DNA of 64,000 bases from JBARDN01 sp963755705 (GCA_963755705.1 CAVWKW010000001.1:930001-994000), one strand, 5' to 3'. Counted from the stretch's first letter, positions 15,987 to 25,592 are shown. The notes: generated by a model from the letters alone, not told the origin. Made by a program: numbers and translations.

Positions 15987-17078
15987 TCAGGATGCGTTCG
16001 AAGGGTCCATGCGGTCGCGTAGATGGTCGCCCAGGAAATTGAATGACATTACCGCGAGGAAAATGAACACGCCGGGAATTAGAATCCACGGATAGCGGGC
16101 CAGACTTTGCACGTCCTGGGCTTGCGCGAGCAGGTTGCCCCATGAGGCGGCGGGTTCCTGGATTCCCAAGCCTAGAAGCGAGAGCGCGCTTTCGCCGAGG
16201 ATAAAGCCGGGGATAGAGAGCGTGGCGGCGACGATCGCGTAGCCGAGCACAGAGGGAATCACATGGCGCGTGATGATCCGCCATCGCGAGGCCCCGAGCG
16301 CGCGTGCCGCTTCCACGTATGGGCGCGAACGCACCGAGGCCGCCATCCCTCGGATGATTCGTGCGAGCCCGGCCCAGCTTATGAAGCTCATGATCGCGAT
16401 TATCATGAAGAACGTCGCGGTAGTGCTCATCCCGGCCGGGATGATCGCGGCAAGCGCGAGCAGGAAATAAAACGACGGCAGCGACATCTCGATCTCGGAC
16501 CATCGCATGATCAGATTGTCGGTCAGGCCGCCGACATAGCCGGAGAGAGCGCCGATCGTGATGCCGAGAGAGAAGCTGATCGCGACGCCGATCAGCCCGA
16601 CCAGCATGCTGACGCGCGAGCCGTACACGATCCGCGAGAACAGGTCGCGGCCGAGCGAGTCGCTGCCCATCAGGTAGAAAGGATCTCTGGGCGAGTCGGT
16701 GGTGAACAGATGCCCGCGCGAAAGAAGATGCAAATAAGTGCGGCGCGTGAGGTCGGGCGCGTAATTGCGCTCGACCGGATCGATCAGGCGCATCGGATGC
16801 GTATAGATAAACCCGCGCGACCAATCGGACGGCGCGGCCACGTGCAGACCCATCGGCGGACAATCGGGCATCGCGCGATTCTGATAGGTGTCGTCGTAGG
16901 GCGCGAAAAACGGCGACGCGGCCGCGAACAGATAGAACAGCGCCAGACATAGCGCCGACGCGCGCACCGTCCACGACGCGAGGCGCCACTCGCGCGCGAC
17001 GCCGGTGGATTGAACCGGCAGCGCGATCGGCTCTGCGATAGCGCCCGGCTGCCCCAGCATTCCCGGCATCGCGCTCAT
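15987..17078 (-). CDS. Peptide ABC transporter permease (OppC/DppC type)
   Basis: This 363-residue permease has an N-terminal helix (ASALCLALFYLFAAASPFFA) and a periplasmic loop. The core follows, with LGRDLFSRIVYGSRVSMLVG and the EAA-like coupling motif YVEAARALGASRWRIITRHV then IPSVLGYAIV. The loop before the core is longer than in typical OppC. Its ATG overlaps the stop of the OppB-like gene by ATGA, so the two subunits are translationally coupled. Confidence 0.93.
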   Translation of the reverse strand: MSAMPGMLGQPGAIAEPIALPVQSTGVAREWRLASWTVRASALCLALFYLFAAASPFFAPYDDTYQNRAMPDCPPMGLHVAAPSDWSRGFIYTHPMRLIDPVERNYAPDLTRRTYLHLLSRGHLFTTDSPRDPFYLMGSDSLGRDLFSRIVYGSRVSMLVGLIGVAISFSLGITIGALSGYVGGLTDNLIMRWSEIEMSLPSFYFLLALAAIIPAGMSTTATFFMIIAIMSFISWAGLARIIRGMAASVRSRPYVEAARALGASRWRIITRHVIPSVLGYAIVAATLSIPGFILGESALSLLGLGIQEPAASWGNLLAQAQDVQSLARYPWILIPGVFIFLAVMSFNFLGDHLRDRMDPSNAS

Positions 17079-18055
17079 TGCTGCGCCGTCGAGGAAAAGT
17101 CAACCCGCGGATCGACCGCGACCAGCGCGAGATCCGCGAGCAGGTTGCCCACCAGCAGCAGCACGGTGCCGACCAGCACCGAGCCCATCACCAGGTAGAT
17201 GTCGAGTTGGCGCACGGCGTCGAGCAGCAGCAGGCCGAGGCCCTGCAGGTTCATGACCGCTTCGACCAGCGCGGCGCCGCCGAGCAGATCGCCCAGCGAG
17301 TATCCCGCCATCGTGACGAACGGGTTGAGCGCGTTGCGCAGAACGTGCTTATAGATGACGACGCGTTCGGACAGGCCCTTGGCGCGCGCGGTGCGCACGA
17401 ATTCTGCGTTCTTGATCTCGAGAATCTGCGAGCGCATCAGGCGCATCAACCCGGCCATCCCGGCCAGACCGAGCACGAAGACCGGCAGGATGAGATGGTT
17501 GATGCGATCGGCGATGCGCGACCAGAAGTCCAGCGTCGAGTAGTTGACCGAATAGGTGCCGCCGATTGGGAACCATCCGGTCTGCAGCGCCACCCACATC
17601 ATCAGGAAAGCGAGGAAAAAATTCGGCACCGACATCCCGAAGAACGCGAGGAACGACAGCACGCGGTCCCAGATCGAATTCTGATTTACCGCGACGATAA
17701 TCCCGATCGGGATCGCGACGACCCACGCAAACAGCATCGCGCACGCCGACAGGATGATCGTGTTGATCGCGCGGGTGCCGATGAGCGAGGTCACGCTGAC
17801 CCGGTAGGCGAGCGAGATGCCGAGATTAAGATGAATCACCGACCACAGCCATTTGAGGTAACGAATGATCAGCGGCTGATCGAGGCCGAACTGCGCCTCC
17901 ATCTGCTTGATAACTTGCGGCGAGATGCGCGGGTTGAGCTTGAGCGTCGAGAGAAAATTCCCGGGCACCAGCGACATCACGAGGAACGACAGGAACGTGA
18001 TCCCGATGATCAGCGGGATCATGTTGATGAGGCGGCGGATTAGGAAGCGTCCCAT
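17075..18055 (-). CDS. Peptide ABC transporter permease (OppB/DppB type)
   Basis: A standard 326-residue OppB. It starts MGRFLIRRLINMIPLIIGIT with FLSFLVMSLVPG, and carries the coupling motif FVRTARAKGLSERVVIYKHV then LRNALNPFVTM. The family C-terminal VDPRVDF is conserved. Six membrane helices are expected. It follows the substrate-binding lipoprotein by 42 bp. Confidence 0.94.
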   Translation of the reverse strand: MGRFLIRRLINMIPLIIGITFLSFLVMSLVPGNFLSTLKLNPRISPQVIKQMEAQFGLDQPLIIRYLKWLWSVIHLNLGISLAYRVSVTSLIGTRAINTIILSACAMLFAWVVAIPIGIIVAVNQNSIWDRVLSFLAFFGMSVPNFFLAFLMMWVALQTGWFPIGGTYSVNYSTLDFWSRIADRINHLILPVFVLGLAGMAGLMRLMRSQILEIKNAEFVRTARAKGLSERVVIYKHVLRNALNPFVTMAGYSLGDLLGGAALVEAVMNLQGLGLLLLDAVRQLDIYLVMGSVLVGTVLLLVGNLLADLALVAVDPRVDFSSTAQQ

Positions 18056-18097
18056 GCGCGTGCGGCTAGCTGCGCGGCGCGAGCCGCGCGCGGCGCT

Positions 18098-19810
18098 TCA
18101 ATTCGGTTTGAATTCGATCCATTCGGGATGGTACAGCCCCCAGACCGTGGGTTGGTAGTTTTCGAGTGAGTTTTTCCACGCGGCGTAGCGCGTCCCGCGC
18201 ACGGTTTCGATAATCGGCAATTGCTCGTGCAGGATTTCCTGGATCTTCCAGTAGTAGGGTGCGCGCTTTAGCGGGTCCATCACGGTGGTGCCCTGATCCA
18301 TCAGATGATCGATCTCCGCTTCCCACGGCGTGGCGGGAGTTTTCTGATCCGGGTACCAGATGTGCAGATTGCCCGAGGAGCGCAGGAAGTCGGCGCCGTC
18401 GTTAGGCTCGAAGCCGCCGGTGAAACCCATCAGGATACAGTCCCAGTCGAAATTCGAATCGAGCTTTTCGACCAGGGTCTGGAAATCGAGCGGACGGAAA
18501 TTCACCTGGATTCCCAGCGTCGAGAGATCCTGCTTCAGGATCGCGCACATCTGCTGGCGTTCCTGCGAATCGGCGTTGGTGGTCAGCGTGAATACGAGTG
18601 GGTTGCCGCGGGAGTCGGCCCGCACGCCGGGACGGATGAGATGATAGCCGCCGGCTTCGAGCAGGCGCGCGGCCTTGGCCAGATCGTAGTCGTAATCTTT
18701 CAGGTTTGGATTATGGAAGATCTTGTTGGCCGGCGAAATTTCGGCGACCGCCGGAACCGCAAGGCCGTGGTAGCACAGGTTGATGATCCCCTGCTTGTCG
18801 ATTGAATGCGCGAACGCGCGCAGGAAATTCGGATCGGTGAACCACGTGAGCTTCGGATCGGTCACGCCGCCGTGCACGAAATGTTTCGGATTGCGATTGA
18901 ACGAAAAGAACAGCTCGCCGGTATCGATGCCGATCTCCTGGACCGTAATCCCGAGCGCGCGCGCCTTGTCCTTCAGATCGATCACGTCCTTGGGCCGCGG
19001 GCCGTACACGTCCGTCTGTCCCGACAGGAACTTCAGGTAGTCGGTGTTCTGATCCTGCACGATCATGATCGCCCTGCCGTGCAGGCGCGGGAGCTGGCCG
19101 CCGTGCTCGTCCTTCATCCAGAAATCAGGATAGCGTTCGTACTGCACGACCTGGCTCTGAAGATAGTGGGTCATTTTGAATTGGCCGTCGCCGATGATTT
19201 CGCTCGCGGGAGTATTGATTCCCCACATCTGGGCATACTTTCCGGCTGCGAGTGCCGCACCGAGCAGATGCTCCGGCATCACGGGAATTCCGGCTGCCTC
19301 GTACAGCAGCGGCGCGAACGGCCGCGGCAGATGCATCGCGACCGTGTAGTTATCGACGAGCACTGTCTCGATTGGCTGGTCGTCGATCATCAGGCCCGGG
19401 CGGATGCTGTTGGGCACCTTCAGGTCGTAGATGACCTTCATTGTGAACGCGACGTCACGCGCATCGAGCGGAGCGCCATCGAACCACTTGAGTCCGTGGC
19501 GCATGTGGAAAGTGATGGTCTTCTGGTCGGGCGTGATCTCCCAGCTTTCAGCCAGCGCCGGTTGCGGCAGCAGAGTTTTTACATCGACGCGGATCAGGTT
19601 CTCGAACAGATCGCCGACGATCGCGCCTGAAGTAGCATCGGTGACAAGGATCGGGTTGAAGGTGCGGGGGTCGGCGGAGGTCGCGTCGTAGAGGATCTGC
19701 TCGCGCGCGTGATCGATTTTCGGGCGATCGACGCGGCATCCGGCAGCGAATGCAAGCATTGCGATCGCGATCGCGGCGGTCTGGAGGCTTTTTGTCGGAC
19801 GCGAAGTCAT
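18098..19810 (-). CDS. Peptide/nickel-type ABC substrate-binding lipoprotein
   Basis: The ATG at 19810 gives a 570-residue lipoprotein precursor: MTSRPTKSLQTAAIAIAMLA then FAAGC, a clean lipobox. The frame is open 16 codons further up, but that extension breaks the signal peptide. SBP_bac_5 features are DPRTFNPILVTDATSGAIVG, LAESWEITPDQKTITFHMRH, GLKWFDGAPLDARDVAFTMK and LRAFAHSIDKQGI. It is the first gene of the transporter operon, so a promoter should lie in 19811-20105, which is otherwise without a gene. The ligand is not predictable; oligopeptides or dipeptides are likely. Confidence 0.93.
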   Translation of the reverse strand: MTSRPTKSLQTAAIAIAMLAFAAGCRVDRPKIDHAREQILYDATSADPRTFNPILVTDATSGAIVGDLFENLIRVDVKTLLPQPALAESWEITPDQKTITFHMRHGLKWFDGAPLDARDVAFTMKVIYDLKVPNSIRPGLMIDDQPIETVLVDNYTVAMHLPRPFAPLLYEAAGIPVMPEHLLGAALAAGKYAQMWGINTPASEIIGDGQFKMTHYLQSQVVQYERYPDFWMKDEHGGQLPRLHGRAIMIVQDQNTDYLKFLSGQTDVYGPRPKDVIDLKDKARALGITVQEIGIDTGELFFSFNRNPKHFVHGGVTDPKLTWFTDPNFLRAFAHSIDKQGIINLCYHGLAVPAVAEISPANKIFHNPNLKDYDYDLAKAARLLEAGGYHLIRPGVRADSRGNPLVFTLTTNADSQERQQMCAILKQDLSTLGIQVNFRPLDFQTLVEKLDSNFDWDCILMGFTGGFEPNDGADFLRSSGNLHIWYPDQKTPATPWEAEIDHLMDQGTTVMDPLKRAPYYWKIQEILHEQLPIIETVRGTRYAAWKNSLENYQPTVWGLYHPEWIEFKPN

Positions 19811-20105
19811 CGTTGTTTTGCCCGCGCCGCTTCGATGCGGATTGCGCGACACGATCAAGATTAGCTGGCAAATTGAGCCAGCGTAAGCCGCGCTATCTGA
19901 TTCCCTAAAGCAGAACGGAGGGGCCGCATGGGGCCTTTATTGAGGTTGCGCAAGCGCCCGGTAAGCGGAGGTTTGAGCGCGCCCGCTCTGGCTACGCGTG
20001 TCACCACAGCTTGCGCACAAAGCGCGGCGCGCGAGCGCTTGATCGGCGAATCGTCCGGCGCGCAGAATCGAATGCAGGCTCGACCAGGATCCGGAGGAAA
20101 TTAAA

Positions 20106-20888
20106 GTGGCACATAAAGATTTGGTGCGGGAGGAATTTACCCGGCAGGCCGACGAGTATGCGGCGGCGCCGATGATTCGCGACGCCGAGCATATCGCGAT
20201 GCTGATTCGCACGGTCGATCCCGCGCCCAATGCGCGGGTGCTCGAGGTCGCTACCGGGCCGGGACACGTCGCGCTGGCGTTTGCGAAAGTGTGCCGCGAA
20301 GTGGTTGGCGTTGACCTGACGGTTGCGCCGCTTAATATCGCGCGACGGATGCGCGATGAGCGCGGGATCAGCAATGCGCGTTTCGAGCTTGCCGACGCGG
20401 ACCGGCTGCCGTTTGGCGACGGCGAATTCGACGTGGTCGTGTGCCGCTTCGCGGTGCATCACTTCGACCAGCCGGAGAAAGTGATCGGCGAGATGGCGCG
20501 CGTATGCCGCGTTGGCGGGAGCGTCGTGATCGAGGACCTGATTTCGAGCGAAGATCCTGAGCGCGCCGCGTATTACAATGAGTTCGAGCGGCTGCGCGAC
20601 ACCTCGCATACGCGGGCGCTGGCGCTGAGCGAGATGGCGCAGATCCTCGGACGCGCGCATTGCGAGATCGCGCGCTTCACCTCGCACGGGATGCGCAATC
20701 CGGTCGAGCCGTGGCTGCGCTCGGCGCAGACGCCGCCGGAGCGCGCGGCGCGCACGCGCGCGATGATCGAGCGCGACGTGACGGAGGATCTAAGCGGCGC
20801 GCGATCGGTCAAAATCAAGGGCGAGCTGTATTTCACGCATCGGATCGCGATCGTGGTGACGCGCAAGCTCGCGAGCCCCAGGAACTAG
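20106..20888 (+). CDS. Class I SAM-dependent methyltransferase (UbiE/Methyltransf_11 type)
   Basis: A GTG start with GGAGGAAATTAAA upstream gives 260 residues. Motif I is RVLEVATGPGHVALAFAK, motif II ends EVVGVDLT, and post-motifs are FELADADRLPFGDGEFDVVV and FAVHHFDQPEKVIGEMARV with CRVGGSVVIED. The C-terminal 100 residues are helical and give no substrate clue. The closest general resemblance is to UbiE/COQ5-like enzymes, but no quinone genes are nearby. Its stop overlaps the convergent FIST gene by 4 bp. Confidence 0.85.
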   Translation: MAHKDLVREEFTRQADEYAAAPMIRDAEHIAMLIRTVDPAPNARVLEVATGPGHVALAFAKVCREVVGVDLTVAPLNIARRMRDERGISNARFELADADRLPFGDGEFDVVVCRFAVHHFDQPEKVIGEMARVCRVGGSVVIEDLISSEDPERAAYYNEFERLRDTSHTRALALSEMAQILGRAHCEIARFTSHGMRNPVEPWLRSAQTPPERAARTRAMIERDVTEDLSGARSVKIKGELYFTHRIAIVVTRKLASPRN

Positions 20889-22069
20889 TTGGCCGGTTTG
20901 GGCGAGACCAGCGCGAGCACGCCGGAGTACTGCAGCGCCGCGGTCGTATCGCCCGCGGGTCCGACTTCGAAGCCGGTGAAGAAGCCGGCCAGCGGGAACT
21001 CGCCCAGGTATTGGCGGATATAGGCGGCGTCGTGGCCGGCCAGATTGTAGAGGCCCGAGCCGCGCGAGACGCAATCAAAGTACAGACCGAAGGCGGGCGG
21101 TGCGGACGAGGCCGCGTGCAATTCTTCAAGCATCGCTTTAAGGTCCGCGCGCGAGCGTTCCGCGTCACGCAGAACGATCGCAACCATGTCGCCTGCCTTT
21201 GGGGTATGCGCGACCGCGAACACTCCGTGCTCCTCGCTGGCGCCGATAATGTTGCGCACCAAATAACTGCCGCGGCTGAAATCAGCGCGTGCAGGATCGT
21301 GCGGGATCGCAAGGAACACGAAGCCCAGCGCGCGGCGCAAATCTTTTGCTAGAGGACCGGCGGCGGCGGCGAATACCTCGTACGCGGGACGATCGTCGAG
21401 CGTCAGGATGATATTGTCGCGCACCCCGGTCACGCGATGCGGCGGTCCGATGGGGGTGCAGGCGAGGGCGCTTGCGATCGTGAGATCGAAGTCGCCCGCC
21501 AGCAGCATCCCGGAGACCGCGTTGTTGCTGACCGTGTCACCGCAGAATTGAAAAGTTTCTCCGGCTGAGCCGTCTTCGCTGGCGCCGCCGCCCGCGATTG
21601 GGACGCCGGGAAGCGCTCCCGCGAGCGCGGGCAACAGCGCTTCGGGATTCGCGTTGTAGGAATCGGGAAAAATCAGCAGCAGATTTGAGGGGCCGAGGTT
21701 GGGACGAACCGCGCTTGCGATTTCGGCGGCGACTTCTGCGCCGCGTCCGCGCAATTGCGGAACGAAAAAGCGATGCGTTGAAAGATCGGAGCCGCCGAAG
21801 ACCATCACGGCCAGCGCGTGACCCTTTTCGATTTCATTTTCGTTCGCGATGATTCCGGCGCTCGAGCATCCTGCCACCTCGGAGGTCTTCGCGGCCGCGG
21901 CGACCGCGCGCAGGATCATCGTGTAGGCCGCGCCGTAGGCTGTGCTCGCGAAGACCAGCGCTCCTGCCGCTTGCGACAACCCTGCCGCCGCGAGGGCGGC
22001 CGCAGTCGCTTCAGCGGCGGCGGTCTTTGGATTGGGCGCGACGGAATGGCCGACTCCAGCACGCAGCAT
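20885..22069 (-). CDS. FIST-domain sensor protein (FIST_N + FIST_C)
   Basis: A GTG-ATG pair begins the frame; I use the ATG at 22069 (394 residues). The N-terminal FIST half shows AGALVFASTAYGAAYTMILR, SEVAGCSSAGIIANENEIEK, LLLIFPDSYNANPEALLPAL and PIAGGGASEDG. The C-terminal half shows FLAIPHDPARADFSRGSYLV, MVAIVLRDAERSRADLKAML and LYFDCVSRGSGLYNL, then EFPLAGFFTGFEVGP. FIST domains are thought to sense small ligands, perhaps amino acids. Here the protein is stand-alone without a kinase or cyclase output. It follows an M20 peptidase gene by 14 bp, which fits amino-acid sensing. Confidence 0.88.
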   Translation of the reverse strand: MLRAGVGHSVAPNPKTAAAEATAAALAAAGLSQAAGALVFASTAYGAAYTMILRAVAAAAKTSEVAGCSSAGIIANENEIEKGHALAVMVFGGSDLSTHRFFVPQLRGRGAEVAAEIASAVRPNLGPSNLLLIFPDSYNANPEALLPALAGALPGVPIAGGGASEDGSAGETFQFCGDTVSNNAVSGMLLAGDFDLTIASALACTPIGPPHRVTGVRDNIILTLDDRPAYEVFAAAAGPLAKDLRRALGFVFLAIPHDPARADFSRGSYLVRNIIGASEEHGVFAVAHTPKAGDMVAIVLRDAERSRADLKAMLEELHAASSAPPAFGLYFDCVSRGSGLYNLAGHDAAYIRQYLGEFPLAGFFTGFEVGPAGDTTAALQYSGVLALVSPKPAN

Positions 22070-22083
22070 CACAGGTCTCCTGA

Positions 22084-23553
22084 TCAGCGCCCGCCGAACA
22101 GCTCGAGCAGCTCAACCATCCGCTTGATCCCGGCGCCGAGCTCCTTGACGCTGATACGCTCGTTGATTCCGTGCACGCCGTGGGCTTCCTCGCTGGTCAC
22201 GCTGATCGGCATGAAGCCATAGGCGATGAGATTTTTCTGGCGGAAATAATGGCTGTCGGTGAAGCCGGAGGTCATGGTGGGCACCACCTGCGCCTTGCCG
22301 TCGCGGCGGGCGAGCGCCTCGATCGCGGTCATCAGCTCGGAGCGCTGGGGCGAGGAGACCGGCGGAAAATTCAGGATCACGTCGAGGTGGATGTCTTTAT
22401 CGTCGATCACTTTATCGATCGTGCGCAGGAACTTTTTCGGATCGGTTCCCGGCAGCAGACGGCAATCGATCTCGCAATAAGCGTTGGCGGAGATGACGTT
22501 GGTCTTGGCGCTGGCCGAAAGGACGGTGGGCGTGATGGTGTCGCGTACGGATGCGTTCTGGCGCGGCACCGAGACAAACTCATGCGCGAAGGCGGGTTCC
22601 TTGAGGGCGGTCGCGAGATCGAGCCATTGGCGCGGTCCGTGCGTGATCTCGGACATCGTATGGTAGTAGTTCTCGACCGGCCCGATGATCCGAATCGGCG
22701 CGTGATATTCGTCCAGGCGCGCGAGCGCGCGCACCAGCTTGGTGACCGCGGTTTCCGCTGGCGGGACCGCAGCGTGTCCTGCCGGACCGGTTGCGGTCAG
22801 GCGCAGCCACAAGGGGGTCTTTTCGGTCACGGATACGTCGTAGAGCTGCTTGCCGCCCGGAAGGTCCATGATTCCGCCGCCCTCGTTGAGCACGTAGCCG
22901 GCATCTGCATAGACGCTCGGCTGATGATCGACGAACCATCCCGCGCCCGCTTTGCCGCCTTCTTCCTCGTCGCCGGTCGCGACCAGGATGACGTCGCGGT
23001 CGAGCAGAATTCCCGCGCGCTTGATTGCTAGCATCGCCATCATCTCGACCACGCCGGAGCCCTTGTCGTCGATCGAGCCGCGGCCCCAGATGACGCCGTC
23101 CTTTACCTCGCCCGAGAAGGGCGGGACCTGCCATTCCTTGGGGTCGGCGGGAACCACGTCCATGTGGCAGAGCAGGATGATCGCTTTCTGATGCTTACCG
23201 ATGCCGTGCAGGCGCGCGGCTACGATTCCGCGGCCAGGCGCGGACTCCCAGGTGGTCGCGGGAATTCCGTCGGACAGAAATTTTTCCTTCAGCAGCATCG
23301 CGGCCGGGAGTTCGTTGCCGGGCGGATTGGTGGTGTTGATTTGGATGTACTTGGAGAGGAAGGCGGTCGCCTCCTGGGTGAGCTTGTCGTAGTCGATTGG
23401 CTGAGGCGGAGCCGCCTTGGTCAGGACCGCGTCGCGAGTCAGCGGCGGCGATTGCGCGGGCTGCGCGAACGCGGGAGCCGATGCAAGAATTGCGATTGCG
23501 ATCGCGGAACTGAACCAGGAACCTCGCGAGGCGGAAGGATGTAGGTTTTTCAT
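22084..23553 (-). CDS. Exported M20-family zinc peptidase
   Basis: The 489-residue protein has a signal peptide (SAIAIAILASAPAFAQ) and a full M20 fold. Metal-site motifs are LLCHMDVVPAD (first His), WGRGSIDDKGSGVV (bridging Asp), TGDEEEGGKAGAGW (catalytic and metal Glu) and EEAHGVHGINERI (last His). The dimerisation domain carries ATGPAGHAA. Such carboxypeptidase/aminoacylase enzymes release amino acids from peptides or N-acyl amino acids, here probably in the periplasm. It is followed by the FIST sensor gene. Confidence 0.92.
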   Translation of the reverse strand: MKNLHPSASRGSWFSSAIAIAILASAPAFAQPAQSPPLTRDAVLTKAAPPQPIDYDKLTQEATAFLSKYIQINTTNPPGNELPAAMLLKEKFLSDGIPATTWESAPGRGIVAARLHGIGKHQKAIILLCHMDVVPADPKEWQVPPFSGEVKDGVIWGRGSIDDKGSGVVEMMAMLAIKRAGILLDRDVILVATGDEEEGGKAGAGWFVDHQPSVYADAGYVLNEGGGIMDLPGGKQLYDVSVTEKTPLWLRLTATGPAGHAAVPPAETAVTKLVRALARLDEYHAPIRIIGPVENYYHTMSEITHGPRQWLDLATALKEPAFAHEFVSVPRQNASVRDTITPTVLSASAKTNVISANAYCEIDCRLLPGTDPKKFLRTIDKVIDDKDIHLDVILNFPPVSSPQRSELMTAIEALARRDGKAQVVPTMTSGFTDSHYFRQKNLIAYGFMPISVTSEEAHGVHGINERISVKELGAGIKRMVELLELFGGR

Positions 23554-23666
23554 AGGTGCGCTCGCCGTAGAAGTATTCCGATTTCCGCCGGATCGTCAAA
23601 CCTGTCGGGATGATGGGCAGGCGCGCTAGCGGCGCAGCGCCCTATTCGAGATCGTTGGCGTGCCCA

Positions 23667-23797
23667 GACGGGCGCGTCGCGACGCGCCCCTACGAATTCA
23701 ATGCGATTTGGAGGGTTACTCGCTCATCAAACAACTCGCGAGTACTCCAGACCGTGCGGCCTCGGGCTTCGCAGGGGCGGCTCGCGAGCCGCCCGTC
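23667..23797. repeat. Inverted pair of REP-like palindromes
   Basis: Unit 1 (23667-23696) contains the perfect 20-bp palindrome GGGCGCGTCGCGACGCGCCC followed by CTACGAA. Unit 2 (23771-23797), in the opposite orientation, contains GGGCGGCTCGCGAGCCGCCC. Read in the same direction both are GACGGGCG..CGCCCCT(A/G)C. Arm differences in the stems are matched on both sides. Between them TACTCGC and GCGAGTA (with outer GGAG/CTCC) form a third hairpin. Unit 1 is repeated exactly, over 30 bp, at 35221-35250. The gap 23554-23840 has no gene otherwise. Confidence 0.85.
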
Positions 23798-23840
23798 TTG
23801 CGATGCGCATAGGAATCGTTGTGATGCTACAAACAGTGCG

Positions 23841-24530
23841 ATGAAACCACGGTCAGCAAAAGCGCGCGTTCCGATTACTGCGCGCACAATCGGCGCGATC
23901 CTGCGGGTGCTGCGGCGCGCGGCGCCGGAGTGGAACGCGCCGATTGTCTCGTTCATCAGCATCCAGACGCGCGACCCGTTCAAGACGCTGATCAGTTGCA
24001 TCCTGAGCCTGCGGACCAAGGACCAGACCACGGCGGTCGCGTCGCGGCGACTGTTCGATCGCGCGGCGACGCCCGAGGCGATCGCGGCGATTCCCGAGCG
24101 CACGCTCGAGCGGCTGATTTTTCCGGTCGGGTTCTATCGCACCAAAGCAAAGGCGATCCGCGGAATCTGCCGCGACCTGATCGGCCTGCACGGCGGAAGG
24201 GTGCCCGACGATATCGACGCGCTGCTGACGCTCAAGGGAGTGGGGCGCAAGACCGCCAACCTGGTGGTGACCGAGGCGTACCGCAAGCCGGGAATCTGCG
24301 TCGATACGCACGTGCATCGCATTTCAAATCGTTGGGGACTGGTCAAGACGCGCACGCCCGACAAGACCGAGATGGCGCTGCGCGAGATTCTGCCGCGCCG
24401 TTACTGGCTCGAATATAACGGGATCCTGGTGGCGTTCGGCCAGACGATTTGTCATCCGACGTCGCCGCGATGCACCCAGTGCCCAATCGCGGGTGCGTGC
24501 CCGCGAATCGGCGTGGTTCATTCGCGCTGA
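23841..24530 (+). CDS. nth: Endonuclease III
   Basis: I use the ATG at 23841 (229 residues); an earlier in-frame start at 23610 would run through the palindromic repeats. The helix-hairpin-helix with catalytic Lys is LLTLKGVGRKTANLVV, the catalytic Asp is in GICVDTHVHRISNRWGL, and the [4Fe-4S] ligands are CHPTSPRCTQCPIAGAC, which is the exact C-x6-C-x2-C-x5-C spacing. The enzyme removes oxidised pyrimidines and cleaves AP sites. Confidence 0.95.
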   Translation: MKPRSAKARVPITARTIGAILRVLRRAAPEWNAPIVSFISIQTRDPFKTLISCILSLRTKDQTTAVASRRLFDRAATPEAIAAIPERTLERLIFPVGFYRTKAKAIRGICRDLIGLHGGRVPDDIDALLTLKGVGRKTANLVVTEAYRKPGICVDTHVHRISNRWGLVKTRTPDKTEMALREILPRRYWLEYNGILVAFGQTICHPTSPRCTQCPIAGACPRIGVVHSR

Positions 24531-24577
24531 CGGGCGTCGTCGTTATCACGGTCGCGCTCGCGTGGTAAAGTTTGTGG

Positions 24578-25468
24578 ATGAACCCTGAAATTGGATTTAT
24601 CGGTCTCGGAGCGATGGGCTTTCCGATCGCGGCGAATCTTGCCGCCGCGGGATTTCCGCTCACGGTCTGGAATCGCACCGCGTCCAGGGCGCAGCCGCTT
24701 CAGGCAAAAGGTGCGCGAATCGCCGCGAGTGCGCGAGAAGTCGCGCGCGCGGGCGGAGTTGTCATCACGATGGTGGCGGACGACGCGGCGCTTGAGAGCC
24801 TCGTGCTGGGCGATGCCGCGCTAGCCAAGCAAATCGCGCCGGGCGGAATCCATCTCTCAATGAGCACGGTCGCTCCGGCGACGATCCGCAAGCTCGCCCA
24901 GGTTCATCGCGCGGCCGGCAGTATCCTGCTCGCGACGCCGGTGTTCGGCCGTCCGGAAGCGGCTGCTGCAAAAAAGATGTTCGTTTGTATCTCCGGGGAT
25001 GCCGACGCGAAGCGGAAGGTCACCCCGATCCTCGAGGCGGTCGGGCAGCGGGTATTTGATTTCGGCGAGACGGCCGAGGCGGCGAGCGTCGCAAAGATCT
25101 CCGGCAACTTTCTGATCGCCGCCGCGATGGAGGCGATGGGCGAGGCGTTCGCGATGGCCGAGAAGTCGGGACTCGATCGGGCAGCGGTGGCCTCGATGCT
25201 GTCGCAGACGATATTCGGGTGTCCGGTGTACCAGGGTTACGGAGCGGCGATTGCCGCGCGCAAACATTCGCCGGCCGGATTTCAACTTCCACTCGGACTC
25301 AAAGACGTCGAACTGGTGCTGAAGACGGCGCGCGAGGTGAATGCTCCGATGCCGACGGCGAGCCTGCTGCGCGATCGCTTTGTGCACGCGCTTGCGATGG
25401 GACGCGGTGACCTGGACTGGTCGGCGATCGCACTGGGCGCGCGGGAGGACGCGGGGCTGAAAGAGTAA
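24578..25468 (+). CDS. NAD(P)-dependent beta-hydroxyacid dehydrogenase (3-HIBDH family)
   Basis: The ATG at 24578 gives 296 residues. The N-terminal Rossmann motif is IGFIGLGAMGFPIAANLAAA and the substrate loop is LSMSTVAPATI. The catalytic Lys/Asn segment is ASVAKISGNFLIAAAMEAMG. The family oxidises 3-hydroxyisobutyrate, tartronate semialdehyde or glyoxylate-type acids. The usual substrate-loop DAPVSGG is replaced here by LATPVFGRPEAA, which is nearer the GLYR/imine-reductase branch. It sits 47 bp after nth. Confidence 0.88.
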   Translation: MNPEIGFIGLGAMGFPIAANLAAAGFPLTVWNRTASRAQPLQAKGARIAASAREVARAGGVVITMVADDAALESLVLGDAALAKQIAPGGIHLSMSTVAPATIRKLAQVHRAAGSILLATPVFGRPEAAAAKKMFVCISGDADAKRKVTPILEAVGQRVFDFGETAEAASVAKISGNFLIAAAMEAMGEAFAMAEKSGLDRAAVASMLSQTIFGCPVYQGYGAAIAARKHSPAGFQLPLGLKDVELVLKTAREVNAPMPTASLLRDRFVHALAMGRGDLDWSAIALGAREDAGLKE

Positions 25469-25592
25469 CGCGTGGTTGATGCCGACACAGCGTCAGCATC
25501 AGCGGACGGCCAAGGTTGGCTAAACCGTTTGGTTGCCTGCCGGATGGTACTGCCTTATTCTGGATGTTCGCGCGCTTTTCGTGCGCGTTCAG

